64,000 nucleotides of DNA from Marinobacter guineae (GTDB taxonomy: Bacteria; Pseudomonadota; Gammaproteobacteria; Pseudomonadales; Oleiphilaceae), in contig NZ_KZ319339.1 in assembly GCF_002744735.1 (NCBI RefSeq), forward strand, positions 1,364,001-1,428,000, given 5' to 3'. The position numbers and the translations under genes are program-made. Shown here one piece after another: positions 1-9,600 of the stretch. The notes beneath the pieces are model-generated. The model was not told where the DNA came from. It saw nothing but the letters and a program-made list of their open reading frames with translations, and did not search any database. Position 1 is the first letter of the stretch. Every line of letters begins with the position of its first letter.

Positions 1-296
1 ATGGTGAGCAGGTTGTGGCGGCTGCCGAACCACACCGAGCCGGTATCCGGTCGGGTTTTACCGGTGATGATATCCATCATGGTGGTTTTGCCCGCGCCAT
101 TAGGCCCGATGATGCAGCGCAGCTCGCCGTCGTCGATGGTGAGGTTGAGGTTGTTGATGGCCTTGAATCCGTCAAAGCTCACGTTCACGTCTTCCAGGTA
201 CAGGATCGGGCCGTGGCGCACGTCCACCGGCGACTGCACCTGGGTAAGAAACTCGAACACATGCTCGCGGTCGGCCAGTTCCTGAAAAATGCTCAT
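1..296 (-). CDS. urtD: Urea ABC transporter ATP-binding protein UrtD (partial, C-terminus outside window)
   Basis: Only the first 98 codons are present; the gene runs off the left edge. The protein starts MSIFQELADREHVFEFLTQ and contains the Walker A loop GPNGAGKTT at about residues 64-72, followed by MMDIITGKTRPD, the usual beginning of a branched-chain-amino-acid-type ABC ATPase. The N-terminal extension before the first strand is typical of UrtD rather than LivG. Its ATG overlaps the urtC stop codon (ATGA), so it is translationally coupled to the urt operon. Role by family: one of the two cytoplasmic ATPases powering urea import. Identity as UrtD rests mainly on operon position. Confidence 0.9.
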   Translation of the reverse strand, partial: MSIFQELADREHVFEFLTQVQSPVDVRHGPILYLEDVNVSFDGFKAINNLNLTIDDGELRCIIGPNGAGKTTMMDIITGKTRPDTGSVWFGSRHNLLT

Positions 297-1432
297 GCGG
301 TGGCCTCCTGCCCGGCGGGTGTGTCGTCATCGGTTTTGGTTTTGCGGCGTTTCTGCAGCAGCCCGGCAATGCCCCTGGGCAGGAACACGGTAACCAGCAC
401 AAACAGGCCGCCGAGGGCGAACAACCAGGCGTCGGGCATGATGCCGGTGAACACAGTTTTGGCGTAGTTCACCAGGATGGCGCCGATCACCGCGCCGTAG
501 AGGGTTGCGCGGCCACCGAGGGCGACCCACACCACGATTTCGATAGAGAACAGCGGCGAGAATTCGCTGGGGTTGATGATGCCCACCTGCGGTACGTACA
601 ACGCCCCGGCCACGCCCGCCAGCATGGCGGAGACCACAAACACAAACAGCTGCACCCGCTCCACCCGGTAACCCAGGAAGCGGGTACGGGCCTCGGCGTC
701 CCGGCAGGCGATACTCACCCGGCCCAGTTTGCTGTTCACGATGGCGCGGCAGATCACGTAGCCGATGGCCAGGGCGATGCCGGTGGCGATGAACAGCCCC
801 AGCCTTGTGGCGTCTGTGCGCAGGTTGAAGCCGAGAATATCCCGGAAGTCGGTCAGGCCGTTGTTGCCGCCAAAGCCCATTTCGTTGCGGAAGAAGGCCA
901 GCATCAGCGCAAAGGTCAGCGCCTGGGTGATGATGGAGAGGTACACCCCGGTCACCCGCGAGCGGAAGGCCAGGAAGCCGAACACCAGTGCCAGCAGGCC
1001 CGGGGCCAGCAGCACCATGATGAAGGCAAACCAGGCCATGTCGAAGCCATGCCAGTACCAGGGCAGTTCGTCCCAGTTCAGGAACACCATGAAGTCCGGC
1101 AGCACCGGGTCGCCGTAGGTGCCGCGGTCGCCGATCTGGCGCATCAGGTACATGCCCATGGCGTAGCCACCAAGGCCAAAGAAGGCGCCGTGGCCCAGGC
1201 TGAGGATTCCGAGGTAACCCCACACCAGATCCACCGCCACCGCCAGCAGGGCGTAGCACAGGTATTTGCCCAGCAGGGTGACGGTGTAGGCGCTTACGTG
1301 CAGGGCGCTGTCCTGGGGCATGAACAGGTGCAGCAAACTGACCACGATCACGGCCGTGAACAGTACGCCCAGGAAAACCTGGGTGGAACGCTCCTGAAAT
1401 GGCCGGAGCAGCCAGCTATTGGTTGTTGCCAT
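293..1432 (-). CDS. urtC: Urea ABC transporter permease UrtC
   Basis: A 379-residue hydrophobic protein of the LivM/UrtC permease family, with about ten membrane segments starting near residue 20. The conserved motif GAFFGLGGYAMGMYLMR lies near residue 80 and the family ABC-interaction region (ACRDAEARTRFLGYRVERVQL) near residue 245. The short charged tail ending KRRKTKTDDDTPAGQEATA is cytoplasmic. Family role: one half of the inner-membrane channel for urea import. It begins 3 bases after the urtB stop and overlaps urtD by 4 bases, so urtABCD form one tightly packed operon read leftwards. Confidence 0.93.
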   Translation of the reverse strand: MATTNSWLLRPFQERSTQVFLGVLFTAVIVVSLLHLFMPQDSALHVSAYTVTLLGKYLCYALLAVAVDLVWGYLGILSLGHGAFFGLGGYAMGMYLMRQIGDRGTYGDPVLPDFMVFLNWDELPWYWHGFDMAWFAFIMVLLAPGLLALVFGFLAFRSRVTGVYLSIITQALTFALMLAFFRNEMGFGGNNGLTDFRDILGFNLRTDATRLGLFIATGIALAIGYVICRAIVNSKLGRVSIACRDAEARTRFLGYRVERVQLFVFVVSAMLAGVAGALYVPQVGIINPSEFSPLFSIEIVVWVALGGRATLYGAVIGAILVNYAKTVFTGIMPDAWLFALGGLFVLVTVFLPRGIAGLLQKRRKTKTDDDTPAGQEATA

Positions 1433-1435
1433 AAC

Positions 1436-3040
1436 TCAGCCCTCCGCCGCCCGGCCTTTCTGGGGGAAGAGCCCCTTCGGCCGTTTCTGAATGAACAGGA
1501 TGATGAACACCAACACGATGATTTTCGCGAGTACGGCGCCGGCCCAGGGTTCCAGCAGCTGGTTGATGGTGCCCAGGGTCAGGCCCGCCACCAGGGTGCC
1601 CCAGAGGTTACCGACACCGCCGAATACCACCACCATGAAGGAATCGATGATGTAGCTCTGGCCCAGGTTGGGGCCGACGTTGGTGATCTGGGAGAGCGCA
1701 ACACCGGCCAGGCCGGCGACGCCGGAGCCCAGGGCGAAGGTCATGATGTCTACCTTTGTGGCCTTAATGCCCATGGAGCGGGCCATGGCCCGGTTCTGGG
1801 TGACGGCACGCACTTCCAGGCCCAGGCGGGTCTTGCGCATGATCAGCATCAGACTGGCGAATACCACCAGGGCAAAGCCGATCACGTACATTCGATTGAG
1901 CGTTAAAGACAACGCTTCGTTGATCATCACCGAGCCACTCATCCACTCCGGGGTAATCACGGTGCGGTTCAGCGGTGAGATCACCGTGCGCACAAGCTGC
2001 TGCAGGATCAGGCTCACGCCGAAGGTAGCCAGCAGGGTTTCCAGTGGGCGGCCTTTCAGGTGCTGGATCACAGTGCGCTCAATGGCAATGCCCGCCAGCG
2101 CCGCTACCAGGAAGCCGGCGGGAATGGAGAGAATCAATGCCAGGCCGGGCTGGCCCGGCAACAGTTGTTGCATGCCCCAGGTGGTGTAGGCACCCAGCAT
2201 GATCAGTTCGCCGTGGGCCATGTTGATCACGCCCATCACGCCGAAGGTGATGGCCAGGCCGATGGCGGCCAGTACCAGTACCGAGCCGAGGGAGAGGCCG
2301 AAGTACAGGGTCTCGGCGGCGCGGTTGAGTTTCAGTTTCTGTTCGATGCTGTCCATGGCCTTGGCAGCAGCCTCCACCAGCGCGGGGTCGTCGCTGCGCA
2401 TGGCCTGCTGCAGGGCGGCCCGGGCTTCGGAATTGAGGCTGCCAGAGAGGGTGGCCACGGCGGTAATGTCGCCCTGCTCTTCCACCTTGTAGATGGCGAG
2501 GGCTTCGGTGAGCGAGTCGGAAACCGGTTCGCTTTGTTCCGCTTCGATCAGTTCCGGCAGGCGCTCAGCCAGGGTGGCGTCCACGCTGCCTTTGAGGGCG
2601 CGGGCGGCGGTGAGGCGGTTGGCTTCGTCAGGGCTTTTCAGGTCAATCACCGAGAGTATGCTTTCCAGCTCGGTGCGCAGAGCATTATTCACGCGGATGG
2701 TGTCGAGATCCCGGCGGGAGATTTCGCCCAGGTTTTCCCGGGTCAGGGCGCTTTCCACGGTCCAGTCCCGGCCCCGGTTCTCCAGCACGATCACGAATTG
2801 CCCCCTGGATTTGATGCGGGCCAGCTTGTTGGCGGCGAAGGATTCGAGCCAGCCCCGGGCCCGGTCATCGCCACTGTCGGCAATGCGATTGACCACCTGT
2901 TTCTTTTCCGCAAACGAGGAGTCGGCCAGTGCGGTTAGCAGTTGTTGCGCTTCGGAATCTTCCACCTGCGCCACTGAGACGGCGGGCAAGAGCAGACAAC
3001 AGACAAGCAGAAGCTGACTGAGCGATCGGATGATGCCCAT
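1436..3040 (-). CDS. urtB: Urea ABC transporter permease UrtB
   Basis: The long UrtB form: a signal-like segment (MGIIRSLSQLLLVCCLLLPAVSVAQ), a soluble periplasmic region of about 230 residues, then a LivH-type permease core from about residue 245 with GVMGVINMAHGELIMLGAY and the loop RAVTQNRAMARSMGI. The periplasmic N-terminal region separates UrtB from ordinary LivH. I chose the ATG at 3040 (534 aa), preceded by AGGA, over an upstream in-frame GTG at 3082 that would put 14 polar residues before the signal segment. Family role: channel subunit for urea uptake, paired with UrtC. Confidence 0.92.
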   Translation of the reverse strand: MGIIRSLSQLLLVCCLLLPAVSVAQVEDSEAQQLLTALADSSFAEKKQVVNRIADSGDDRARGWLESFAANKLARIKSRGQFVIVLENRGRDWTVESALTRENLGEISRRDLDTIRVNNALRTELESILSVIDLKSPDEANRLTAARALKGSVDATLAERLPELIEAEQSEPVSDSLTEALAIYKVEEQGDITAVATLSGSLNSEARAALQQAMRSDDPALVEAAAKAMDSIEQKLKLNRAAETLYFGLSLGSVLVLAAIGLAITFGVMGVINMAHGELIMLGAYTTWGMQQLLPGQPGLALILSIPAGFLVAALAGIAIERTVIQHLKGRPLETLLATFGVSLILQQLVRTVISPLNRTVITPEWMSGSVMINEALSLTLNRMYVIGFALVVFASLMLIMRKTRLGLEVRAVTQNRAMARSMGIKATKVDIMTFALGSGVAGLAGVALSQITNVGPNLGQSYIIDSFMVVVFGGVGNLWGTLVAGLTLGTINQLLEPWAGAVLAKIIVLVFIILFIQKRPKGLFPQKGRAAEG

Positions 3041-3127
3041 GGGTGCGTCCTGTCCTTGAGAGTGAATGTGGAGCTGGTTCACGAGGGGGCGGGGAACTGG
3101 CCCCCGCCCCGCACGCTCAGGCCGGTG

Positions 3128-4426
3128 TTACTCGGAAGCCACTTTCGCAGCGCCGCCACAGCTGCCGGACACCACGTTGAAGTTTCCGCAGAACAGCGGC
3201 TTGCGCCAGTCACTGATCAGGTCTTTGGAACCCGGCAGGAAGTCAGACCAGGCATCGCCAGCCACGGTAGACGGGGTTTCCCACACCACGGAGAACTGGC
3301 CGTTGTCCTGGATCTCGCCAATCAGCACCGGTTTGGTGATGTGGTGGTTGGGCATCATGGTGGCGAAGCCGCCGGTGAGGTTGGGCACGCTCACGCCGAT
3401 GATGGCATCCTTCACTGCGTCCACGTCGGTGGTGCCGGCTTTCTTGACCGCTTCCACATACATGTTGAAGCCGATGTAGTGAGCTTCCATCGGGTCGTTG
3501 GTAACGGCGTCTTCCTTGCCGGTGTACTCAACCCAGGCGTCGATGAAGTCGTAGTTGGCGTCGCTCTCCACGCTCATGAAGTAGTTCCAGGCGGCCAGGT
3601 GGCCCACCAGCGGAGTGGTGTCGATGCCGGAGAGTTCCTGCTCACCCACGGAGAAGGCCACCACCGGGATATCTGCTGCGTCGATGCCCTGGTTACCCAG
3701 TTCGCGGTAGAAGGGCACGTTGGCGTCGCCGTTGATGGTGGAGACCACGGCGGTTTTCTTGCCGGCGCTTCCGAATGCCTTGATGTCGGAGACGATGGAC
3801 TGCCAGTTGGAGTGACCGAACGGCGTGTAGTTGATCATGATGTCTTCCGCGGCCACGCCTTTATCCTTGAGGTAGGTCTCGAGGATCTTGTTGGTGGTAC
3901 GTGGGTAGACGTAATCCGTGCCCGCCAACACCCAGCGCTCCACGCCGATGTTGTTCATCAGGTAATCCACCGCCGGAATGGCCTGCTGATTGGGCGCGGC
4001 GCCGGTGTAGAAGACGTTTTCGGAGGATTCCTCACCCTCGTACTGCACCGGGTAGAACAGCAGGCCGTTCAGCTCTTCCACTACCGGCAGTACGGATTTA
4101 CGGGACACCGAGGTCCAGTTGCCGAAAATCACGTCCACTTTTTCCTGGGCCAGTAACTCCCTGGCTTTTTCAGCGAACAGCGGCCAGTTGGAAGCGGGAT
4201 CGACCACCACCGGTTCCAGCTGACGGCCGAGAATGCCGCCGGCGGCGTTCTGCTTTTCGATCAGCATCAGCATGGTGTCTTTCAGGGTGGACTCACTGAT
4301 CGCCATGGTGCCGGAGAGGGAGTGCAGGATGCCCACCTTGATGGGGTCTTCCGCCGCCAGTGAGTTAAAGGAGATGGAGAGAGCGAGTGCAGAGAGGCCC
4401 AGTTTCACGTGTTTTTTGAGGTTCAT
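3128..4426 (-). CDS. urtA: Urea ABC transporter substrate-binding protein UrtA
   Basis: A 432-residue periplasmic binding protein of the type-I (LivJ-like) fold. A Sec signal peptide (MNLKKHVKLGLSALALSIS to SLAAED) is followed by the mature start DPIKVGILHSLSGTMAISE, characteristic of UrtA/FmdD proteins. The ATG at 4426 has AAAGGACG at the right distance; the longer frame from 4489 would place 21 charged residues before the signal peptide. It is the first gene of the leftward urt operon, 87 bases upstream of urtB, and probably binds urea. Expression is probably nitrogen-controlled from the divergent region at 4427-4785. Confidence 0.93.
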   Translation of the reverse strand: MNLKKHVKLGLSALALSISFNSLAAEDPIKVGILHSLSGTMAISESTLKDTMLMLIEKQNAAGGILGRQLEPVVVDPASNWPLFAEKARELLAQEKVDVIFGNWTSVSRKSVLPVVEELNGLLFYPVQYEGEESSENVFYTGAAPNQQAIPAVDYLMNNIGVERWVLAGTDYVYPRTTNKILETYLKDKGVAAEDIMINYTPFGHSNWQSIVSDIKAFGSAGKKTAVVSTINGDANVPFYRELGNQGIDAADIPVVAFSVGEQELSGIDTTPLVGHLAAWNYFMSVESDANYDFIDAWVEYTGKEDAVTNDPMEAHYIGFNMYVEAVKKAGTTDVDAVKDAIIGVSVPNLTGGFATMMPNHHITKPVLIGEIQDNGQFSVVWETPSTVAGDAWSDFLPGSKDLISDWRKPLFCGNFNVVSGSCGGAAKVASE

Positions 4427-4549
4427 GTTGCGCGTCCTTTTTTTGAATCGGGTCTTGGGTTGAAGCTTGCAGTTCGTCATGAAACGCACCAGGGCCTCTG
4501 CATCTGCTGTTCCACATTCCCTGTATATCCCGCCAAAACAGTCAGTTAT

Positions 4550-4561
4550 CTAGTATACAAG
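4550..4561. promoter_or_regulatory. GTATAC palindrome, candidate GntR/FCD operator on the urtA side
   Basis: CTAGTATACAAG is a 12-bp palindrome with one mismatch, centred on GTATAC. A second site with the same right half and centre lies at 4749-4760 on the other side of the divergent intergenic region. TTGTATACAA-like palindromes are typical operators of FCD-domain GntR regulators, and one such gene lies downstream at 10756. The binding is inferred. On the minus strand a weak -24/-12-like match (TGGTGC-N5-CGGCT) abuts this site at 4560-4575. Confidence 0.5.
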
Positions 4562-4726
4562 CCGGCCAGGCACCATCAGGCACCCCGCAACCAGCCCCCA
4601 AACCCCTGTTTTCCGGTTCAGTTTTGGTGCGGCCGCACCGGCACTGGGCAAGCGCCTGGCTTAGGCATTTCTGCCGAAAACACTTAACGTGTTGTTTTTA
4701 TTTGCTTATCAAGAAAGTTCCGCAAA

Positions 4727-4741
4727 TGGCACAGGCATTGC
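4727..4741 (+). promoter_or_regulatory. Sigma-54 promoter for the allophanate hydrolase-urea carboxylase operon
   Basis: TGGCAC-AGGCA-TTGC matches the sigma-54 -24/-12 consensus TGGCAC-N5-TTGC at every fixed position. Transcription would start about 12 bases after the GC, near 4753, which is 33 bases before the atzF start codon. A sigma-54 promoter fits nitrogen (NtrC) control of urea use. The start site falls inside the palindrome at 4749-4760, so a repressor bound there would block initiation. No convincing NtrC site was found. Confidence 0.75.
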
Positions 4742-4748
4742 CATTCCA

Positions 4749-4760
4749 CATGTATACAAG
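4749..4760. promoter_or_regulatory. GTATAC palindrome overlapping the predicted start site of the urea-degradation operon
   Basis: CATGTATACAAG, a 12-bp palindrome with one mismatch, shares GTATACAAG with the site at 4550-4561. It covers the predicted start of the sigma-54 promoter at 4727-4741, a good position for a repressor. The likely candidate is the GntR/FCD protein encoded at 10756-11487, at the end of the same cluster; this is inference. Confidence 0.5.
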
Positions 4761-4785
4761 TTGATAACGCACATGAGGATGACCA

Positions 4786-6639
4786 ATGCCTTCGACACTT
4801 GGATGGACCATAAAGGACTGGCAGAACGCTTATAAAGAAGGCGCCACGCCGGAATCGATGCTGGGTGAGCTGATTACCGGGCTGGATACCACAGACGTGG
4901 CCTGGATTTCCCTGCTGGATGGTGACGGCCTGGCCAGCGCCCTGGCCGAGCTGGCGCAAACGCTGGAAGCCGCCGGTGGTGACAGGGGCGCACTGCCTCT
5001 CTATGGCATTCCGTTCGCCGCAAAAGACAATATGGATGCAAAAGGCTTCGAGACCACCGCCGCCTGCCCCGCCTTCGGCTACACCCCGGAAGAAGATGCC
5101 ACCAACATTGCCCGGCTCAAGGCCGCCGGTGCGGTGATCATCGGCAAGACCAACCTGGATCAGTTCGCCACCGGGCTGGTGGGCACCCGCTCCCCCTATG
5201 GTGCGGTCCCCAACAGCTTCAAGCCCGAGGTGGTGAGCGGCGGTTCCAGCTCCGGTTCCGCCTCGGTGGTCGCCCGTGGGCTGGTGCCCTTCTCCCTGGG
5301 CACCGATACCGCCGGTTCCGGTCGGGTGCCGGCGGGGCTGAATAACCTCGTCGGCCTGAAGCCCACCAAGGGGCTGTTCAGCATCAAAGGCGTGGTGCCG
5401 GCCTGCCGTTCCCTGGACTGCGTGTCCATTTTTGCCCTGACGGTAAACGATGCCGGGCTGCTGGCCGATGCCATGGCCGGATTCGATGCGGGGGATGCTT
5501 TCTCCCGCAAGGCGCCCTACGCCCTGCCCCTGGACGGCCCCGCCATTCGTCGTCCTGGCCCGATCAAACGCCTCGCCATTCCCGAGCATCCGCAGTGGTT
5601 TGGTGACCAGCAGGCCGAAGCCGCCTGGAACACCGCCATCAGCCAGTGGCGCCAGCAGGATGTGGAACTGGTGCCGCTGGATTTCAGTCCGATGCTGGAG
5701 CTGGCTGCCCTGCTCTATGAAGGCCCCTGGGTGGCCGAACGCCATGCCGCCGTGGAGTCCTTCATGGCCAGCCATGGCAGCGCGATGAACCCGGTGGTGA
5801 AAGGCATCATCGACAACGCCGGCAAGTTCAGCGCCACCGACACCTTCAATGCCCAGTACCGCAAGGAAGAACTGCTGCGCCAGATTGATGAACTGCTGGC
5901 CGATGTGGATGCCCTGCTGGTGCCCACCGCACCCACGGCGCCGACCATTGAAGCGGTCAACAACGACCCGGTTACGCTCAATAGCCAGCTGGGCACCTAC
6001 ACCAATTTCGTGAACCTGGCGGACTTCAGCGCACTGGCCATCCCCGCCGGCTTCCGGGACGACGGCCTGCCTTTCGGCATCACCCTGATCAGCGGCGCCT
6101 GGAAAGACACCGAGCTGCAACACCTGGCCTGCCAGTGGCTGAATGCCCACCCCACGCCATTGGGCGCCACCGACAAACCCCGGCCGGACGAAACCCCGGG
6201 CGCGGAAGTGTCCACACCCACGATTCAGGTGGCCGTGGTTGGCGCCCACCTCAGTGGCATGCCCTTGAACACCCAGCTCACAGAGCGCTTTTCCACTTTG
6301 CTGGAGCAGACCACCACCTCCGCCAATTACCGTCTTTACGCACTGCCGAACACCACCCCGCCCAAACCCGGGCTGAAACGGGTCGCCGCCGGAAAAGGCC
6401 AGGCAATCATCGTGGAAGTCTGGGAAATGCCCGCCTCCGCCTTCGGCTCCTTTGTTGACCTGATCCCCGCGCCTCTGGGCATTGGCAACGTGGAACTGGC
6501 TGATGGCCGTTGGGTGAACGGCTTTATCTGCGAAGGCTACGGCTTCGACGGCGCCCGGGATGTCACCGGGTTCGGCGGCTGGCGCGCCTACATCACTTCT
6601 CTCAAATCTGGCAATTCCGGCAAATCCGGCAAGGCATAA
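4786..6639 (+). CDS. atzF: Allophanate hydrolase (AtzF type)
   Basis: A 617-residue cytoplasmic enzyme hydrolysing allophanate to ammonia and CO2, the second step of urease-independent urea breakdown. The amidase-signature domain (about residues 1-450) shows the catalytic set: Lys80 in FAAKDN, the cis-Ser in GGSSSGSA near 154, and the nucleophile Ser178 in DTAGSGR. The remaining 165 residues match the C-terminal domain of AtzF/DUR1 proteins, including GNVELADGRWVNGFICEGYG. GAGGA precedes the ATG. It lies 14 bases upstream of urea carboxylase and is divergent from urtA. Confidence 0.95.
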   Translation: MPSTLGWTIKDWQNAYKEGATPESMLGELITGLDTTDVAWISLLDGDGLASALAELAQTLEAAGGDRGALPLYGIPFAAKDNMDAKGFETTAACPAFGYTPEEDATNIARLKAAGAVIIGKTNLDQFATGLVGTRSPYGAVPNSFKPEVVSGGSSSGSASVVARGLVPFSLGTDTAGSGRVPAGLNNLVGLKPTKGLFSIKGVVPACRSLDCVSIFALTVNDAGLLADAMAGFDAGDAFSRKAPYALPLDGPAIRRPGPIKRLAIPEHPQWFGDQQAEAAWNTAISQWRQQDVELVPLDFSPMLELAALLYEGPWVAERHAAVESFMASHGSAMNPVVKGIIDNAGKFSATDTFNAQYRKEELLRQIDELLADVDALLVPTAPTAPTIEAVNNDPVTLNSQLGTYTNFVNLADFSALAIPAGFRDDGLPFGITLISGAWKDTELQHLACQWLNAHPTPLGATDKPRPDETPGAEVSTPTIQVAVVGAHLSGMPLNTQLTERFSTLLEQTTTSANYRLYALPNTTPPKPGLKRVAAGKGQAIIVEVWEMPASAFGSFVDLIPAPLGIGNVELADGRWVNGFICEGYGFDGARDVTGFGGWRAYITSLKSGNSGKSGKA

Positions 6640-6653
6640 GGAGAACCGCCATC

Positions 6654-9600
6654 ATGTTCAACAAAGTACTAATCGCCAACCGAGGCGAAATCGCGGTCCG
6701 CACCATTCGCACCCTCAAGATCATGGGGATTGGCAGTGTGGCGGTCTATTCCCATCAGGACCGCCACAGCCTGCACGTCACCCTCGCCGATGAATCCGTG
6801 GCCCTCACCGGCAACGGCGCCAGTGAAACCTACCTCGACAAGGCCCAGATTCTGTCGGCCGCCAAGCACACCGGCGCCCAGGCGATTATTCCGGGGTATG
6901 GCTTTCTGTCCGAGAACGCCGACTTTGCCGAGGCGTGCGAGGCGGACGGCATTGCCTTTATCGGCCCCACACCTGAGCAGATGCGCGAATTCGGCCTGAA
7001 GCACCGGGCCCGGGAACTGGCCGAAGCCGCCGGTGTGCCCCTGGCGCCTGGCAGCGGCCTGCTGGAAAGCCTGGATGAAGCGGTGAGCACCGCCAACCGG
7101 CTCGGCTACCCGGTGATGCTGAAAAGCACCGCCGGCGGTGGCGGTATCGGCCTCACCCGCTGTAACAGCGAAAGCGAACTGCGGGACGCCTTTGAAACCG
7201 TGCGCCGCCAGGGCCAGAGCTTCTTTAACGACAGCGGTGTGTTCCTGGAGCGCTTCATCGCCCGGGCCCGCCATGTGGAAGTGCAGATGTTCGGTGACGG
7301 CGCAGGCAATGTGGTTGCCCTGGGCGAGCGGGACTGCTCCCTGCAACGCCGGAACCAGAAAGTGGTGGAGGAAACCCCGGCCCCGAACCTGCCGGCCGCC
7401 ACCCGCCAGAAGATGCTGGATGCCGCCGTCTCCCTCGGGCAGTCGGTGAATTACCGCTCCGCCGGCACCGTGGAATACATCTACGACGCCGACCGGGACG
7501 AGTTTTACTTCCTGGAAGTAAATACCCGCTTGCAGGTTGAGCACCCGGTGACCGAGTCTGTCACCGGTCTGGACCTGATCGAATGGATGCTGAAGATCGC
7601 CGCCGGTGAAAGCCCGGACCTGGCCGGTTTCGAGCCGGAACTGAACGGCGCGTCCATGGAAGTGCGCATCTACGCCGAAGACCCGCTGAAGGATTTTCAG
7701 CCCTCCCCAGGCGAGCTGACCGATGTGCACTGGCCGGAAGACGATGTGCGGGTGGATACCTGGGTGGAAAACGGCAGCGAAGTCTCTGCTCATTACGACC
7801 CCATGATTGCCAAGCTGATCGTGCATGGCAAAGACCGGCACGAGGCCCTGGCCAAACTGAAAGCCGCCCTGGCGGAAACCCGGCTGATGGGCATTGCCAC
7901 CAACCTGGACTATCTGCGCCAGGTGGTGGCCCAGCAGAGCTTTGCCGATGGCATTGTCTCCACCCGGGCACTGGAGAGCTTCGAGTTCAAACCCTCCGTG
8001 GCGGAAGTGGTCAAACCCGGCACCTACACCACCGTGCAGGACTACCCGGGCCGCGTGGGCTACTGGAACATCGGCGTTCCGCCCAGTGGCCCGATGGACG
8101 ATTACGCCTTCCGCATTGCCAACCGCATCGTCGGCAACCACCACGAGGCCGCGGGCCTGGAAGCCACCCTGATCGGCCCCAGCCTGAAGTTCCACAAGGA
8201 TTCCGTCGTCGCCCTGACCGGTGCCCTCACCGAAGCCACACTGGACGACAAGCCGGTGGAATTCTGGAAACCCATCACCGTAAAAGCCGGCCAGGTTCTG
8301 GCGGTAGGCAAGGCCATCAAGGGCTGCCGCACCTACCTGGCCGTGCGCGGCGGCTTTGATGTGCCGGTCTACCTGGGCAGCCGCTCCACCTTCGCCCTCG
8401 GCCAGTTCGGCGGCCACGGCGGCCGACCTTTGCGCCCCGGCGACATGCTGGGAATCAGCCAGATCAGCCTGCCGGCCTGCACCACCACGGCACCGACACA
8501 CGATCCCGCACCGGCAGATCCGGACCTGATACCCAACTACCCGGACCATTGGGAAATCGGCGTGCTCTATGGCCCCCACGGTGCCCCGGATTTCTTCACC
8601 GAACAGTCCATTGAGAAATTCTTCGAGCAGGACTGGGAAGTGCACTACAACTCCAACCGCCTGGGCATCCGCCTGAACGGACCAAAGCCGGAGTTCACCC
8701 GGGCCGACGGTGGCGAAGCGGGCCTGCACCCCTCCAACATCCACGACTGCGAATACGCCATCGGCTCCATCAACTTCACCGGCGACATGCCGGTGATCCT
8801 CACCAAGGACGGCCCCAGCCTGGGCGGCTTCGTGTGCCCGGTGACCATCGCCAAGGCGGAACTGTGGAAAGTCGGCCAGGTGAAACCCGGCGATACCATC
8901 CGGTTCGTGGCCATTGATAACGACACCGCCGTAGAGCTCTCCGAGCGCCAGGAACTGGCCATCAAGAGCCTGATGGCACCACCGGAGGTGGGTTTGGCGA
9001 AGCCAGACCTGGCTCCGGTGAACGGCCTTTCCGCGACGATCCTCGCCCATCTGGACGAAACCGACGGCCGCCCGGAAGTCACCTACCGCCAGGCTGGCGA
9101 CCAGTACATCCTGCTGGAATACGGCCCCAACGTGATGAACCTGGGCTTCCGCTTGCGCATCCATGCCCTGATGGAAGCCATCGCCGACGTGCAACCCAAC
9201 GGCCTGTTGGAACTCTCCCCCGGCGTACGCTCCCTGCAGTTGCGGTACGATGCCCGCATCCTACCCCAGGCGGCGCTGATGGAGTACCTGCTGGACCTGG
9301 AAGCCACCCTGCCGCCCACGGACGAACTGAAAGTCCGCAGCCGGGTGATCCACCTGCCCATGGCCTTTGAAGACAGCGCCACTCTGGAGGCGGTGGATAA
9401 ATACCGCCAGTCGGTCCGTGACACTGCTCCCTGGCTGCCCAACAACGTCGACTTCATGCAACGCATCAACGGCCTGCCCAGCCGCGAGGCCGTCCGCGAC
9501 ATCCTGTTCTCGGCAAGATACCTGGTGCTCGGCCTTGGCGACGTCTACCTCGGCGCCCCCTGCGCCGTGCCCCTGGACCCAAGACACCGGATGCTCACCT

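Noticed and set aside
4626..4639. GGTGC-GGCC-GCACC as an NtrC site
   Set aside because: The half-sites are in the wrong order; NtrC sites read GCACC-N5-GGTGC.
4684..6249. A 521-codon minus-strand open frame opposite allophanate hydrolase
   Set aside because: Composition is rich in G, H and Q without domains, as expected from the antisense of the amidase gene.
6669..9194. An 841-codon minus-strand open frame inside urea carboxylase
   Set aside because: It is a mirror frame of a high-GC gene; the plus-strand protein has complete carboxylase domains.
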